The notes beneath the pieces were generated by a model. The model saw only the letters and a list, made by a program, of their open reading frames with translations. It was not told the DNA's origin and did no database searches. From positions 310,001-374,000 of the forward strand of contig NZ_CP089312.1 in the NCBI RefSeq assembly GCF_021545335.1: a stretch of DNA of 64,000 nt, written 5' to 3'. Shown in pieces: positions 7,761 through 15,726 of the stretch (its first letter is position 1; each line of letters begins with the position of its first letter). The DNA is from Streptomyces sp. GQFP. Lineage in GTDB: Bacteria > Actinomycetota > Actinomycetes > Streptomycetales > Streptomycetaceae. A program made the position numbers and the translations under genes.

Positions 7761-9347
7761 GTGAGAGCGCACGTGACATCCGGAGACGGCGATCACCCAT
7801 CGGCGACGCGTTCGGAACGCGCCTCGGGACACGGCTCAGCACGGCTGATCGCCGGTCGGTATCTGCTCCACGACATCCTCGGCAGGGGCGGTATGGGCAC
7901 GGTCTGGCGTGCCCACGACCAGCTGCTCGACCGGCCGGTCGCCGCCAAGGAGTTGCACATCCTCACCCACGGCGACGAGGAGCACCGCATCCGCGTGCGC
8001 CGCGCCATCCGTGAGGCACGCGCGGTCGCCCGGGTGCCGCACCCCCATGTGGTCGGCGTCCATGACCTGGTCGAGGCCGAGGACCGGCTGTGGATCGTCA
8101 TGGAACTCGTCAACGGGCCCTCACTGGCCCACCGGACCGCCGAGACCGGCCCTCTCACGCCGCAGCACACTGCCGCCCTGGGCCTCCAGCTGCTCGACGC
8201 GCTGGAGGCCGTGCACAACGCCGGCACCCTGCACCGGGACGTCAAGCCCGCCAACGTCCTGCTGCGCCCGGACGGCAGCGCGGTTCTCACCGACTTCGGC
8301 ATCGCGGCCCTGGACGACGGCGAGTTCCTGACGACCACCGGCGAGCTGATCGGCTCCCTGGAGTTCATGGCGCCCGAGCGCGTCACGGGAGCGGAGGCCG
8401 GTCCCGCGTCCGACCTGTGGTCCCTGGGCGCGACCCTCGCCACGGTCTGCGGCGGGCAGTCCCCGTTCCGCAGACCGGCCGCGCCCGCGACGCTGCACGC
8501 GGTGGCGTACGAGGAACCCGTCCTGACGGAGCGGCTCGGCCCGCTGCGCCCGGTCGTCGAGGCGCTGCTGCGCAAGGCCCCGGCGGAGCGCCCTTCGGCA
8601 GCCGTCGTACGTTCCGCGCTGCAGCGGGTCGCGGCCGGGGAGACGTCGGAGATGTCCGCCGAGCCACTGCCCCCGGCGACCGTGCGCGCACTTCGGCCCT
8701 CGCACCCGACGGCCGACGCGGACACGGTGACCAGCGGGCAGGAGCGTCTCGTACCGGCCGGAACGACCGTGCCGACGGCACGGCACACCACATCGCTCAA
8801 GCCCCGGCAGGATCGGTCGTCCCGCTCGACGGGGCCGAAGCGGCTGCTGTGGGCGCTGGCCGGGACAACCGTACTGGCGGCGGGCGTCGTGGGCGGTCTC
8901 TTCCTCACCGGGACACTGCCGTTGACGGAGGGCCCGAAGACGACGACCGTCAATCAGGTCGTGCAGTCGGCGACCGGCTGGCAGCCGGTGACCGGAGTGG
9001 CCGTCCGGCGGGGAGACCAGGTCACCGTGCGGTTCGTCTCGGGAGCCTGGACGGTCGACCACCGGAACATCCCCAAGACCGGGCCGGCCGGCTACGACGC
9101 GGACACCGACGCACTGCTGGACGGCGCGAAGGACTGCAAGGTCAAGCCCGCGGCACCGTTCGGCACCCTGCTGGCCGTCCTCACGGGCACCAAGGACTTC
9201 CCCGTCCACACCGTCGGACGGAGGCTGACCTTCCGGGCGGCCGGGAACGGCACCCTGCAACTGGGCATCAACGACTCCGCCGGGGCCTGCTCCGAGGACA
9301 ACCGGGGCGCGCTGACCGTGCAGGTGAGCGTCACGCACCAGCCCTGA
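7761..9347 (+). CDS. Membrane Ser/Thr protein kinase with lectin-like extracellular domain
   Basis: 528 aa. The start is GTG 7761 (AGGA just upstream) or GTG 7773; the sequence does not decide. A complete Hanks-type kinase domain spans about residues 30-290: glycine loop GRGGMGTVW, Lys in [20 protein letters not shown], and APE in FMAPERV. A Ser/Thr/Pro-rich linker leads to one membrane helix ([18 protein letters not shown]). The outer domain of about 130 residues ([19 protein letters not shown], later [10 protein letters not shown]) resembles the PA-IL/LecA galactose-binding fold seen in secreted bacterial proteins. PASTA repeats are absent. It is probably a sensor kinase whose outer domain binds sugar or a wall component; the ligand is inferred only. 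It is divergent from the oxygenase gene. Confidence 0.88.
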   Translation: MRAHVTSGDGDHPSATRSERASGHGSARLIAGRYLLHDILGRGGMGTVWRAHDQLLDRPVAAKELHILTHGDEEHRIRVRRAIREARAVARVPHPHVVGVHDLVEAEDRLWIVMELVNGPSLAHRTAETGPLTPQHTAALGLQLLDALEAVHNAGTLHRDVKPANVLLRPDGSAVLTDFGIAALDDGEFLTTTGELIGSLEFMAPERVTGAEAGPASDLWSLGATLATVCGGQSPFRRPAAPATLHAVAYEEPVLTERLGPLRPVVEALLRKAPAERPSAAVVRSALQRVAAGETSEMSAEPLPPATVRALRPSHPTADADTVTSGQERLVPAGTTVPTARHTTSLKPRQDRSSRSTGPKRLLWALAGTTVLAAGVVGGLFLTGTLPLTEGPKTTTVNQVVQSATGWQPVTGVAVRRGDQVTVRFVSGAWTVDHRNIPKTGPAGYDADTDALLDGAKDCKVKPAAPFGTLLAVLTGTKDFPVHTVGRRLTFRAAGNGTLQLGINDSAGACSEDNRGALTVQVSVTHQP

Positions 9348-9371
9348 CGGACCGGTCGACGACACCAATAT

Positions 9372-9392
9372 TGTTAATGGGATCCATTTTCA
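9372..9392. promoter_or_regulatory. Candidate zinc-regulator (Zur) box
   Basis: TGTTAATGGGATCCATTTTCA is an AT-rich imperfect inverted repeat (TGnnnATGG, 3-nt centre, CCATnnnCA) about 40 bp upstream of the zinc-free L32 gene. Actinobacterial Zur boxes share the TGAAAAT/ATTTTCA arms, but the usual spacing is 7-1-7, so this is a candidate only. The downstream gene is of a class normally under Zur control. Confidence 0.45.
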
Positions 9393-9432
9393 TGTAGCGT
9401 CCTGTCTCGCTCACCGACCGAGGAGGACTCCC

Positions 9433-9597
9433 ATGGCCGTTCCCAAGCGGAAGATGTCCCGCAGCAACACCCGGCACCGCCGCGCCCAGTGGAAGGCGGC
9501 CCCGACCCAGCTGGTCCAGGTCACCGTCGACGGGGTCGCGCACATGGTGCCGCAGCGCCTGGTCAAGGCGTACGAGCGCGGGCTCATCCAGCCTTGA
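9433..9597 (+). CDS. rpmF: 50S ribosomal protein L32, zinc-free paralogue
   Basis: 54 aa, ATG 9433, with GAGGAGGA 6-7 nt upstream. The sequence [20 protein letters not shown] is the L32 N-terminus. The C-terminal half ([21 protein letters not shown]) has no cysteines, whereas the standard L32 carries a CxxC...C zinc ribbon. Cys-free paralogues replace the zinc-binding form when zinc is scarce and are normally repressed by Zur. The upstream AT-rich inverted repeat fits that. The gene converges with the DUF1980 gene, whose stop is 10 nt away. Another L32 gene, with cysteines, is expected elsewhere in the genome. Confidence 0.93.
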   Translation: MAVPKRKMSRSNTRHRRAQWKAAPTQLVQVTVDGVAHMVPQRLVKAYERGLIQP

Positions 9598-9606
9598 CCC
9601 GGCGTC

Positions 9607-10326
9607 TCAGCCGTTCCAGCTCTCGTCGTACGGGTCGCGCGGCGTCGGGACCGGCTTCGCCTCGGTGATGTCGAAGAACGGGATGATGCCGTTGTTCACC
9701 GGGTCCTTGGTCCGCTTGGCGGTGTAGGTGCCGGTGAGTTCGAGCCAGGTGTCCGGTTGGATGACCGGGGGGATCCGGCCGGTCAGGCCGACCTTGACCG
9801 GCTGGGCGTCGGCGGCGCAGCAGTTGAGGGCCATCCGGACGAGGTACGGGGTGCCCTTGCCGTCGAGCGCGACGAACCCGGTGATCGCGATCCGCCGGTC
9901 GCCGAGCGAGCGCCCGTGGTCGTAGGCCGCGCGGCCCGCGTAGTCGACGAGGCTGAGGCGTACGGGATCACCGGAGGGCAGCGGCGCGTAGGCGAGCGGC
10001 GCCTGGAGGGCCGTACCCGTGCGCAGGGCGCTGTAGGAGCCCAGGGCGGGCGGGGCGACCAGGATCAGCGCCAACAGGGGCAGGACCAGGAGCCAGGAGA
10101 CGCGCGGTTCACGGTGGACGTGAACCTCCTTGCTGGGGCCGGTACTTGCACGCTTCCGCTCGTACCAGACCGTCGCCAGCGCGGCCACGATCAGGACCAC
10201 TCCGGCGCCGACGACCAGTGGCTGGAGCCCTGCCTTGACGTACCGCAGGTAGAGGTCGGTGGTGCCGGCGTGCACCATCGCTCCGCCGACCAGGAACAGG
10301 ACGACCGCCTGTGCCTGCCGGTTCAC
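9607..10326 (-). CDS. TIGR03943/DUF1980 family membrane-anchored permease partner
   Basis: 239 aa from GTG 10326. Its start overlaps the stop of the upstream permease (GTGA), which decides the start over the much longer open frame to 10986. There are two N-terminal membrane helices (about residues 3-22 and 35-55), a third near residue 80, then a soluble domain with a conserved cysteine pair (MALNCCAADAQPV) and the WLELTGTYTAKR block. This family is the constant partner of COG0701 permeases (B. subtilis YcgQ with YcgR), where the pair belongs to the Zur regulon. A role in zinc or other metal handling is inferred from that and from the neighbouring zinc-free L32. Confidence 0.85.
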   Translation of the reverse strand: MNRQAQAVVLFLVGGAMVHAGTTDLYLRYVKAGLQPLVVGAGVVLIVAALATVWYERKRASTGPSKEVHVHREPRVSWLLVLPLLALILVAPPALGSYSALRTGTALQAPLAYAPLPSGDPVRLSLVDYAGRAAYDHGRSLGDRRIAITGFVALDGKGTPYLVRMALNCCAADAQPVKVGLTGRIPPVIQPDTWLELTGTYTAKRTKDPVNNGIIPFFDITEAKPVPTPRDPYDESWNG

Positions 10327-11357
10327 AGGAGCACCGCCCCGACGAGCACCGACGACGCCACGGCCATAACGAAGGTGGCCGGCGCGAAGCGGAGGGCGAA
10401 ACCGCGGCCGAAGGTCGCCGTCTGCATGGCGAACAGCTTCAGATCGATCATCGGGCCGACCACCAGGAAGGCCAGCCGGGCCGTGAGCGAGAACTGGGTC
10501 AGCGACGCCGCGACGAACGCGTCCGCCTCCGAGCAGATCGACAGCAGCACCGCGAGGACGGCGAGCGCGAGGACCGACACCACGGGGTTGTCCGCCGCAA
10601 GGCCCAACCAGTGCTCCGGCACCACTGACTTCAGCGTGGCCGCGGCCATCGCGCCGACGACCAGGAAGCCGCCCGCGTGCATCACGTCGTGCCGTACGGA
10701 ACTCCAGAACGCGGCGCCCTTGCCGAGGCCCTCGTCCGACGGATGAGCCAGCGGGCGCAGCCAGTCGGCGCGGCCGAGCCGCTGCCAGAGCCAGCCCATC
10801 GCGCAGGCGACCAGCAGACTCGCGACGAACCGGGCGACCACCATCTCCGGTCGGCCGGGGAACGCGATGGCGGTCGCGGTGAGCACGATCGGGTTGATCG
10901 CCGGGGCGGAGAGCAGGAACGCCAGCGCCGCCGCCGGGGCGACACCCCGCCGCACCAGCGCCCCCGCCACCGGCACGGACGCGCACTCGCAGCCGGGCAG
11001 CACCGCCCCGGCCATCCCCGCGACCGGCACCGCGAGCGCGGGACGGCTGGGCAGGGCGCGGGCGAAGAACGACGGCGGCACGAACACCGCGAGCAGCGCC
11101 GACAGCAGCACCCCGAGGACGAGAAAGGGCAGTGCCTGGACGACGACGGCGACGAACACCGTCATCCAGCTCTGCATCACCGGCGCGGACACCGCCCCGC
11201 GGATCGGCCCCTGCAGGGCGACCACCAGGATCAGCAGCATCGTCAGGACGAGCGGCGAGCTGAACTGCCAGCCCTGCTGCTCGCCGCCCGGATCCCCCTC
11301 CGGCGCCTCCGTGTCGCGGTGGTCGGCCCCGGGCGGGGCCGCTTTGGTGATGCTCAC
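10323..11357 (-). CDS. COG0701/ArsP-like permease
   Basis: 344 aa, ATG 11357. A Pro/Gly/Asp-rich cytoplasmic N-terminus of about 30 residues is followed by some eight hydrophobic helices in two homologous halves. Family motifs are visible: PFLVLGVLLSALLAVFVPP, the cysteine loop AGAVLPGCECASVPVAGAL, SAPAINPIVL, and in the second half VLLSICSEADAFVAASL. The CEC and CSEAD positions are where this family places its conserved, possibly metal-interacting residues. Members export methylarsenite (ArsP) or act in zinc-limitation operons with a DUF1980 partner. Here the DUF1980 gene overlaps it by 4 nt, which favours the zinc-linked role (inference). Confidence 0.85.
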   Translation of the reverse strand: MSITKAAPPGADHRDTEAPEGDPGGEQQGWQFSSPLVLTMLLILVVALQGPIRGAVSAPVMQSWMTVFVAVVVQALPFLVLGVLLSALLAVFVPPSFFARALPSRPALAVPVAGMAGAVLPGCECASVPVAGALVRRGVAPAAALAFLLSAPAINPIVLTATAIAFPGRPEMVVARFVASLLVACAMGWLWQRLGRADWLRPLAHPSDEGLGKGAAFWSSVRHDVMHAGGFLVVGAMAAATLKSVVPEHWLGLAADNPVVSVLALAVLAVLLSICSEADAFVAASLTQFSLTARLAFLVVGPMIDLKLFAMQTATFGRGFALRFAPATFVMAVASSVLVGAVLL

Positions 11358-11477
11358 GGGCGAGGTACCTCCGGGCGTGGCCGTGCTCTGTGCGTGCGTT
11401 CCCTACCAGTTCAGTACGCCCGGACGGGCGCTGTTGCTCATTTTGCGAGACAGAGGAACGAGCTTAGGTTGGCGCGT

Positions 11478-11891
11478 ATGCAGTCCTACACCATTGGTCA
11501 GGCCGCCCGTCTGCTGGGCGTGAGCCCCGACACCGCGAGGCGGTGGGCCGACGCGGGGCGGGTGAAGACCCACCGTGACGAGGGTGGGCGGCGGCTGATC
11601 GACGGACGGGATCTGGCCGCGTTCTCGACCGAGTTGGCGAGCGCGAGCTCCGGCGCGGGCAGCGGCCCCGGCGAGGAGGAACCGTCGTACACCTCCGCCC
11701 GTAACGCCTTCCCCGGCATCGTCACGGCCGTGAAGCTCGGCGATGTGGCGGCTCAGGTCGAGATCCAGGCGGGCCCGCACCGGCTGGTGTCGCTGCTGAC
11801 CCGGGAAGCCGTGGAGGAACTCGGCCTCGAAGTCGGCGTGGAGGCCACGGCCCGCGTGAAGTCGACGAACGTACATATCGACCGCGCCTGA
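11478..11891 (+). CDS. HTH-TOBE molybdate-responsive regulator/binding protein
   Basis: 137 aa, ATG 11478. Residues 1-60 form a MerR/excisionase-type helix-turn-helix (YTIGQAARLLGVSPDTARRW, then RRLIDGRDLAAF). After a Ser/Gly/Glu linker, residues about 68-137 form one TOBE/Mop domain (SARNAFPGIVTAVKLGD, later LGLEVGVEATARVKSTNVHI). TOBE domains bind molybdate or tungstate oxyanions. Such HTH-TOBE proteins are usually found beside modABC in Streptomyces; those genes are not in this window. It is divergent from the permease operon, with about 120 bp between. Molybdate-dependent control is inferred. Confidence 0.85.
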   Translation: MQSYTIGQAARLLGVSPDTARRWADAGRVKTHRDEGGRRLIDGRDLAAFSTELASASSGAGSGPGEEEPSYTSARNAFPGIVTAVKLGDVAAQVEIQAGPHRLVSLLTREAVEELGLEVGVEATARVKSTNVHIDRA

Positions 11892-11952
11892 TCCGGGGCA
11901 CGCGACGCAATAATCGGTGGCCGTGTCCACCGGGCCTGGTTACGGTCGCGGC

Positions 11953-13080
11953 ATGGTGGAGACATCCGGCACATCCGGCACGTGCACCGACCAGTTCGCC
12001 CCTGTCCGCGCGGCGCTGGAGGCATCGCTCGACGACAAGGACGTGGGCGCGTCCGTCGCGGTGTACCTCGACGGCGAGCCGGTGGTCGACCTGTGGGGCG
12101 GCCACCTCGACGAGGCCCGTACCGTCCCGTGGGAGCGCGACACGCTCACCAACACCTGGTCCACGACCAAGACGATGACGGCACTGTCCGCCCTGGTCCT
12201 CGCCGACCGGGGCGAGCTCGACCTGGACGCGCCGGTCGCCCGCTACTGGCCCGAGTTCGCCGCGAACGGCAAGGACGACGTCCGGGTACGGTATCTGCTG
12301 GGCCATACGGCGGGCCTGCCCACCTGGGACGAGCCGATGACGCTCGACGACCTGTACGACTGGCCGACCGCCACCTCCCGGCTCGCCGCCCAGGCCCCGG
12401 CCTGGAAGCCCGGCGTCGAGGGCGGCTATCACGCCGTCACCTACGGCCACCTGGTCGGCGAGGTGATCCGCCGGGTCACCGGTCGCACCCCGGGTGTCTT
12501 CTTCGCCGAGGAGATCGCCGGACCGCTGGGCGCCGACTTCCACATCGGACTGCCCGCCGAGCACGACCACCGCGTCGCGCCCGTGATCGCCCCGCCCGAG
12601 CGTGTCCTCGACCCGAACGCCGCCCTGCCTCGCGACCGCCCCGGCAACCCGCACCTCCCGCCCGCCACCGGCAACACGGAGGCCTGGCGGCGGGCCGAGA
12701 TCCCCGCCGCGAACGGCCACGGCAACGCCCGCTCGGTCGCCGCCGTCCAGTCCGTCCTGTCCTGCGGCGGCACCGCACGAGGCGTACGGCTGCTGTCGGA
12801 GGCGGGCTGCGAACGCGCCCTGGAGGAACAGTTCCGCGGCACGGACAACACCCTGGGCGTGCCCATGCGCTGGGGCATGGGGTACGGCTTGCACAGCGGC
12901 CAACTCCCCAACCCCCGCACGTGTTTCTGGGGTGGCTGGGGCGGCTCGCTTGTCCTGGTCGACATGGACGCGCGCCTGACCGTGGCGTACGTCATGAACC
13001 GGATGCTCGACCCGGAAGGCCTCGGCGACGAACGCGCGTTCCTGATCCTGGCGGCGGCCTACGAAGGGCTGTCCGTGTAG
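11953..13080 (+). CDS. Serine hydrolase, class C beta-lactamase/esterase EstB family
   Basis: 375 aa from ATG 11953; a GTG at 11917 would add 12 residues. The catalytic SxxK motif is STTK (NTWSTTKTMTAL, near residue 70), followed by the family LGHTAGLPTWD block, a Tyr-containing YHAVTYGHL segment at the second catalytic position, and a C-terminal WGGWGGS block in place of KTG. No signal peptide is present, so the enzyme is intracellular and more likely an esterase or peptidase-like hydrolase than a resistance beta-lactamase. The P-loop kinase gene starts 18 nt after its stop, suggesting one transcript. Confidence 0.88.
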   Translation: MVETSGTSGTCTDQFAPVRAALEASLDDKDVGASVAVYLDGEPVVDLWGGHLDEARTVPWERDTLTNTWSTTKTMTALSALVLADRGELDLDAPVARYWPEFAANGKDDVRVRYLLGHTAGLPTWDEPMTLDDLYDWPTATSRLAAQAPAWKPGVEGGYHAVTYGHLVGEVIRRVTGRTPGVFFAEEIAGPLGADFHIGLPAEHDHRVAPVIAPPERVLDPNAALPRDRPGNPHLPPATGNTEAWRRAEIPAANGHGNARSVAAVQSVLSCGGTARGVRLLSEAGCERALEEQFRGTDNTLGVPMRWGMGYGLHSGQLPNPRTCFWGGWGGSLVLVDMDARLTVAYVMNRMLDPEGLGDERAFLILAAAYEGLSV

Positions 13081-13097
13081 GTGAGAGACTCGGCCGC

Positions 13098-13751
13098 GTG
13101 GCACGACCTCACTCCTCCCCCACCTTCGACGAACTCCTCGGCCGGGCCCGCGCGCTGGTCAGGGACGACCGGCGTGCCGTGCTCGGAATCGCCGGGAGCC
13201 CCGGCGCGGGCAAGACGACGCTCGCCGAGCGGCTCGTCCGGGCCTTGAACGGCGACGGCACACCCTGGGTCGCCCACGTCCCGATGGACGGATTCCATCT
13301 CGCCGACATCGAGTTGGACCGCCTGGGCCTGCGCGACCGCAAGGGCGCGCCGGACACCTTCGACTCGGCGGGGTACGCGGCGCTGCTGCAACGGCTGCGC
13401 ACCGGGGGCGAGGACGGCATCGTCTACGCCCCGGGGTTCGAACGGGGCCTGGAGCAGCCGATCGCGGGCGCGATCCCGGTGTTCCCGTCGGCGCGGCTCG
13501 TCGTCACCGAGGGCAACTACCTACTCCTGTGGCCCCGGGTCCGCTCGCAACTGGACGAGGTGTGGTTCTGCGAGCTGGACGAGCAGGAGCGCCTGCACCG
13601 CCTCATCGCCCGCCACGAGGAGTTCGGCAAGACCCACGAGGAGGCGGTGGCGTGGGTCCTGCGCTCGGACCAGCCCAACGCGGAACTGGTAACGGCAACC
13701 CTTGCCCGAGCAGACCTGGTCGTACAGACAGACGGGGCTGCACCCACCTAG
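13098..13751 (+). CDS. P-loop nucleoside/nucleotide kinase family protein (PanK/uridine-kinase-like)
   Basis: 217 aa, GTG 13098. Walker A is GIAGSPGAGKTTLAERL (residues about 30-46), followed by HVPMDGFHLADIELDRLGL with the catalytic Asp and substrate loop, then GAPDTFDSAGYAALL and VVTEGNYLLLWP (Walker B region). This is the signature of the bacterial pantothenate/uridine/fructose kinase-like branch (COG1072 type). The exact substrate cannot be read. It probably phosphorylates a small sugar, nucleoside or vitamin in the cytoplasm. It lies directly after the serine hydrolase and ends in a dispersed repeat element. Confidence 0.82.
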   Translation: MARPHSSPTFDELLGRARALVRDDRRAVLGIAGSPGAGKTTLAERLVRALNGDGTPWVAHVPMDGFHLADIELDRLGLRDRKGAPDTFDSAGYAALLQRLRTGGEDGIVYAPGFERGLEQPIAGAIPVFPSARLVVTEGNYLLLWPRVRSQLDEVWFCELDEQERLHRLIARHEEFGKTHEEAVAWVLRSDQPNAELVTATLARADLVVQTDGAAPT

Positions 13752-13812
13752 GGGCGCGGGGCTGTGTCTGATCTGCGGCTCCGCCGCGCGGGCGCGACCA
13801 GCCCCCACCGGC
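13750..13812 (-). repeat. Dispersed Streptomyces intergenic element, copy 1
   Basis: Reverse complement of the element also seen at 47463: GGTGGGGGCTGGTCGCGCCC, then GCGGCGGAGCCGCA and a GATACAGCCCCGCGCCCCT-like end. It starts at the stop codon of the kinase gene and lies between two convergent genes, so it may serve as a transcription terminator. Confidence 0.75.
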
Positions 13813-13831
13813 CCGCACCCGAAAGTCCCCC

Positions 13832-15670
13832 TCAGCAGCCCGAAACAGCCAGCTCCGGCTCACCGCGGGCATCGCCCGCCGCCTCGCCGATCACAGCCGT
13901 AAACCCGTCGGTGCGCACCCGCAGGCCGTCCGGCGTCGCCTCAAAGACGGGCGCGAACTCGGCGGCCCCGTCTCCGTACCGCACGGCGAAGACACTCAAC
14001 CCCTCCGGTGCGCCGGGCGCCGCCTCGGCCTCCAGCGCCGTGGAGCTGACCAGGTGCCGCCAGCCGTCGTCAGGGTTGCCGTAACCGCGCGGGTCGGCCG
14101 CGAGGGCGAACGCCGCCTGCTCCTGGGTCACCTCGGCGCGGGCGTCGAAGTGCTCCACGCCCTCCGCCCCAGGGTGCGTCAGACGCAGAGGGCCCGCAGA
14201 GGCCACGGCACCGGTTTCCGCCGTACGGCGGACCCGGTCGCCGTCGTCCGTGGCGTACGGCAGACCGGCGAGCAAGTACGGTGCGCCGTCGAGGTGTTCG
14301 ACGGCGACCGTGACCCACAGGGCCGTGCCGTCCGTGACGTACAGGGACCGGACATGGCGCAGGACGTGGTCACGGCCGACGACCGGCTTGGTGACCAGCT
14401 TGGCCGCGAGGCCGTCGGTGCGGACGTCCCGTACCCGGACCTCGCCCATCGGGCGACAGAGCAGGAAACCGTCCACGACCGGGCCGAAGCCGTGCTGACG
14501 GTTCACCGCCGCCGGGAGGTAGTACGTGCCCGCCGCCTCCACCAAGGACGGCGTCATCTTGCTGTCGAAGGCCACCGAGACCGTGCCCGCGCGGAGTTGG
14601 TGGCGCAGGGGTTCGGTCGACGGGGTGCGGTGCCAGGGGGTGGTGTCCTGGATCTGCCAGACCAGCATCCACGCGAAGTGGCCGTCGATGCCGCCGTCCG
14701 GCCTGGCCGCGTGGCGGGCCCAGCGGCTGTCGCCCCGGTAGCGGCCGAGGTCGGCGCCGATGCGGTGGCCGAAGTAGCGCAGGCCGAGGACCGATTCGAA
14801 GGCGGAGTGCTGTTCGCTGTACCGGGGGCCGCCGTTGTCGTAACCGCCGTTCGTCAGGCGGGCGTCGATGTAGCGGGCCAGTGCCTCGCCGTCCTCCGCG
14901 AAGATCTCCTCGCCGCTGATCCGGTGGGCCTGGGCGAGGAAAGAGAGGGAGATCGGGCCGTAGTTGTTGTCGTAGGCACCGCCGTGCTCGGGCGGCAGGG
15001 CCGCGCCCCGGTCGCCCACCCGGTGGGCGCGGATCTTGTCGACGTACAGCGAGATCGCGCGCGACCTGACCGACTGCCCTTCCTCGGAAGAGAGATGAGG
15101 AGCCAGCATCAGGCCGCCCACCACGCAGCCGATGGCCTGGTTGCCGGCCTCCTGCGGGTTGAAGAAGGTCGCCTCGGTCAGCCAGCGCCAGTAGCCGTGC
15201 GCCAACTCGACCAGTTCCGCGCGCTGTTCGTCGGCGACGAGCCCCTCGGCCGCGTCCAGGATGTTGACGGCCTGGAGCAGCGCCCACACCGTGCTCGGCC
15301 AGTCACCGATGGGGTGCGCGCCGGACTCCAGTACGTAACGGGCGTACGGGAGACCGGAGTTGCGGGTCCGCAGGTTGGGGTAGCCGGGGTTGTCCTCGGT
15401 GTAGACGCGCTCGCGGAGATGGAAGGCGAGGCTGCGGGCCACCGCCTCCGGCAGGCGTGGGTCCTTGCCGCGCTGCCAGGCCAGGGCCAGCAGCGAGGTG
15501 ACGCCGAGGGAGGTGTCGCCGATGTCGTCGGTGGCGGCGGGGTGTTCGAGGTTGCCGTCGCGGGTGAGGCGAGTGAGCGCCTCACCCACGACGGCGGTCA
15601 GGACGGCGTCGTAGTCCGCCGGAGTCGCCGGCAGATCGTGCAACGCCCCTCGCTGGTACGGGAGATGCAA
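13832..15670 (-). CDS. Cytoplasmic heparinase-fold protein, probable oligosaccharide lyase (I)
   Basis: 612 aa from TTG 15670. The first ~360 residues are alpha-helical with repeated pairs typical of an (alpha/alpha)6 toroid. Conserved-looking clusters are FNPQEAGNQAIGCVVGG, PPEHGGAYDNNYGPIS and GGPRYSEQHSAFES. The rest is beta-rich and resembles the C-terminal sheet domain of heparinase II/III-like lyases. No signal peptide, so it should act on imported oligosaccharides. It is last in a run of minus-strand genes with a second toroid protein and a CUT1 ABC transporter. I do not recognise a named family; the lyase role rests on fold-like layout and context. A hydrolase acting on uronic-acid sugars is the alternative. 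Confidence 0.55.
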   Translation of the reverse strand: MHLPYQRGALHDLPATPADYDAVLTAVVGEALTRLTRDGNLEHPAATDDIGDTSLGVTSLLALAWQRGKDPRLPEAVARSLAFHLRERVYTEDNPGYPNLRTRNSGLPYARYVLESGAHPIGDWPSTVWALLQAVNILDAAEGLVADEQRAELVELAHGYWRWLTEATFFNPQEAGNQAIGCVVGGLMLAPHLSSEEGQSVRSRAISLYVDKIRAHRVGDRGAALPPEHGGAYDNNYGPISLSFLAQAHRISGEEIFAEDGEALARYIDARLTNGGYDNGGPRYSEQHSAFESVLGLRYFGHRIGADLGRYRGDSRWARHAARPDGGIDGHFAWMLVWQIQDTTPWHRTPSTEPLRHQLRAGTVSVAFDSKMTPSLVEAAGTYYLPAAVNRQHGFGPVVDGFLLCRPMGEVRVRDVRTDGLAAKLVTKPVVGRDHVLRHVRSLYVTDGTALWVTVAVEHLDGAPYLLAGLPYATDDGDRVRRTAETGAVASAGPLRLTHPGAEGVEHFDARAEVTQEQAAFALAADPRGYGNPDDGWRHLVSSTALEAEAAPGAPEGLSVFAVRYGDGAAEFAPVFEATPDGLRVRTDGFTAVIGEAAGDARGEPELAVSGC

Positions 15671-15726
15671 TGCCCTCAGTCCTTCATGCCCGGGTGGCCA
15701 TGGCGTGCTTCGTCGGAGTCACGGCG

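Noticed and set aside
10327..10986. Longer N-terminus for the DUF1980 protein
   Set aside because: The extra part is an Arg/Gly/Ala-rich read-through of the permease gene in another frame; the GTGA overlap start gives the family-standard protein.
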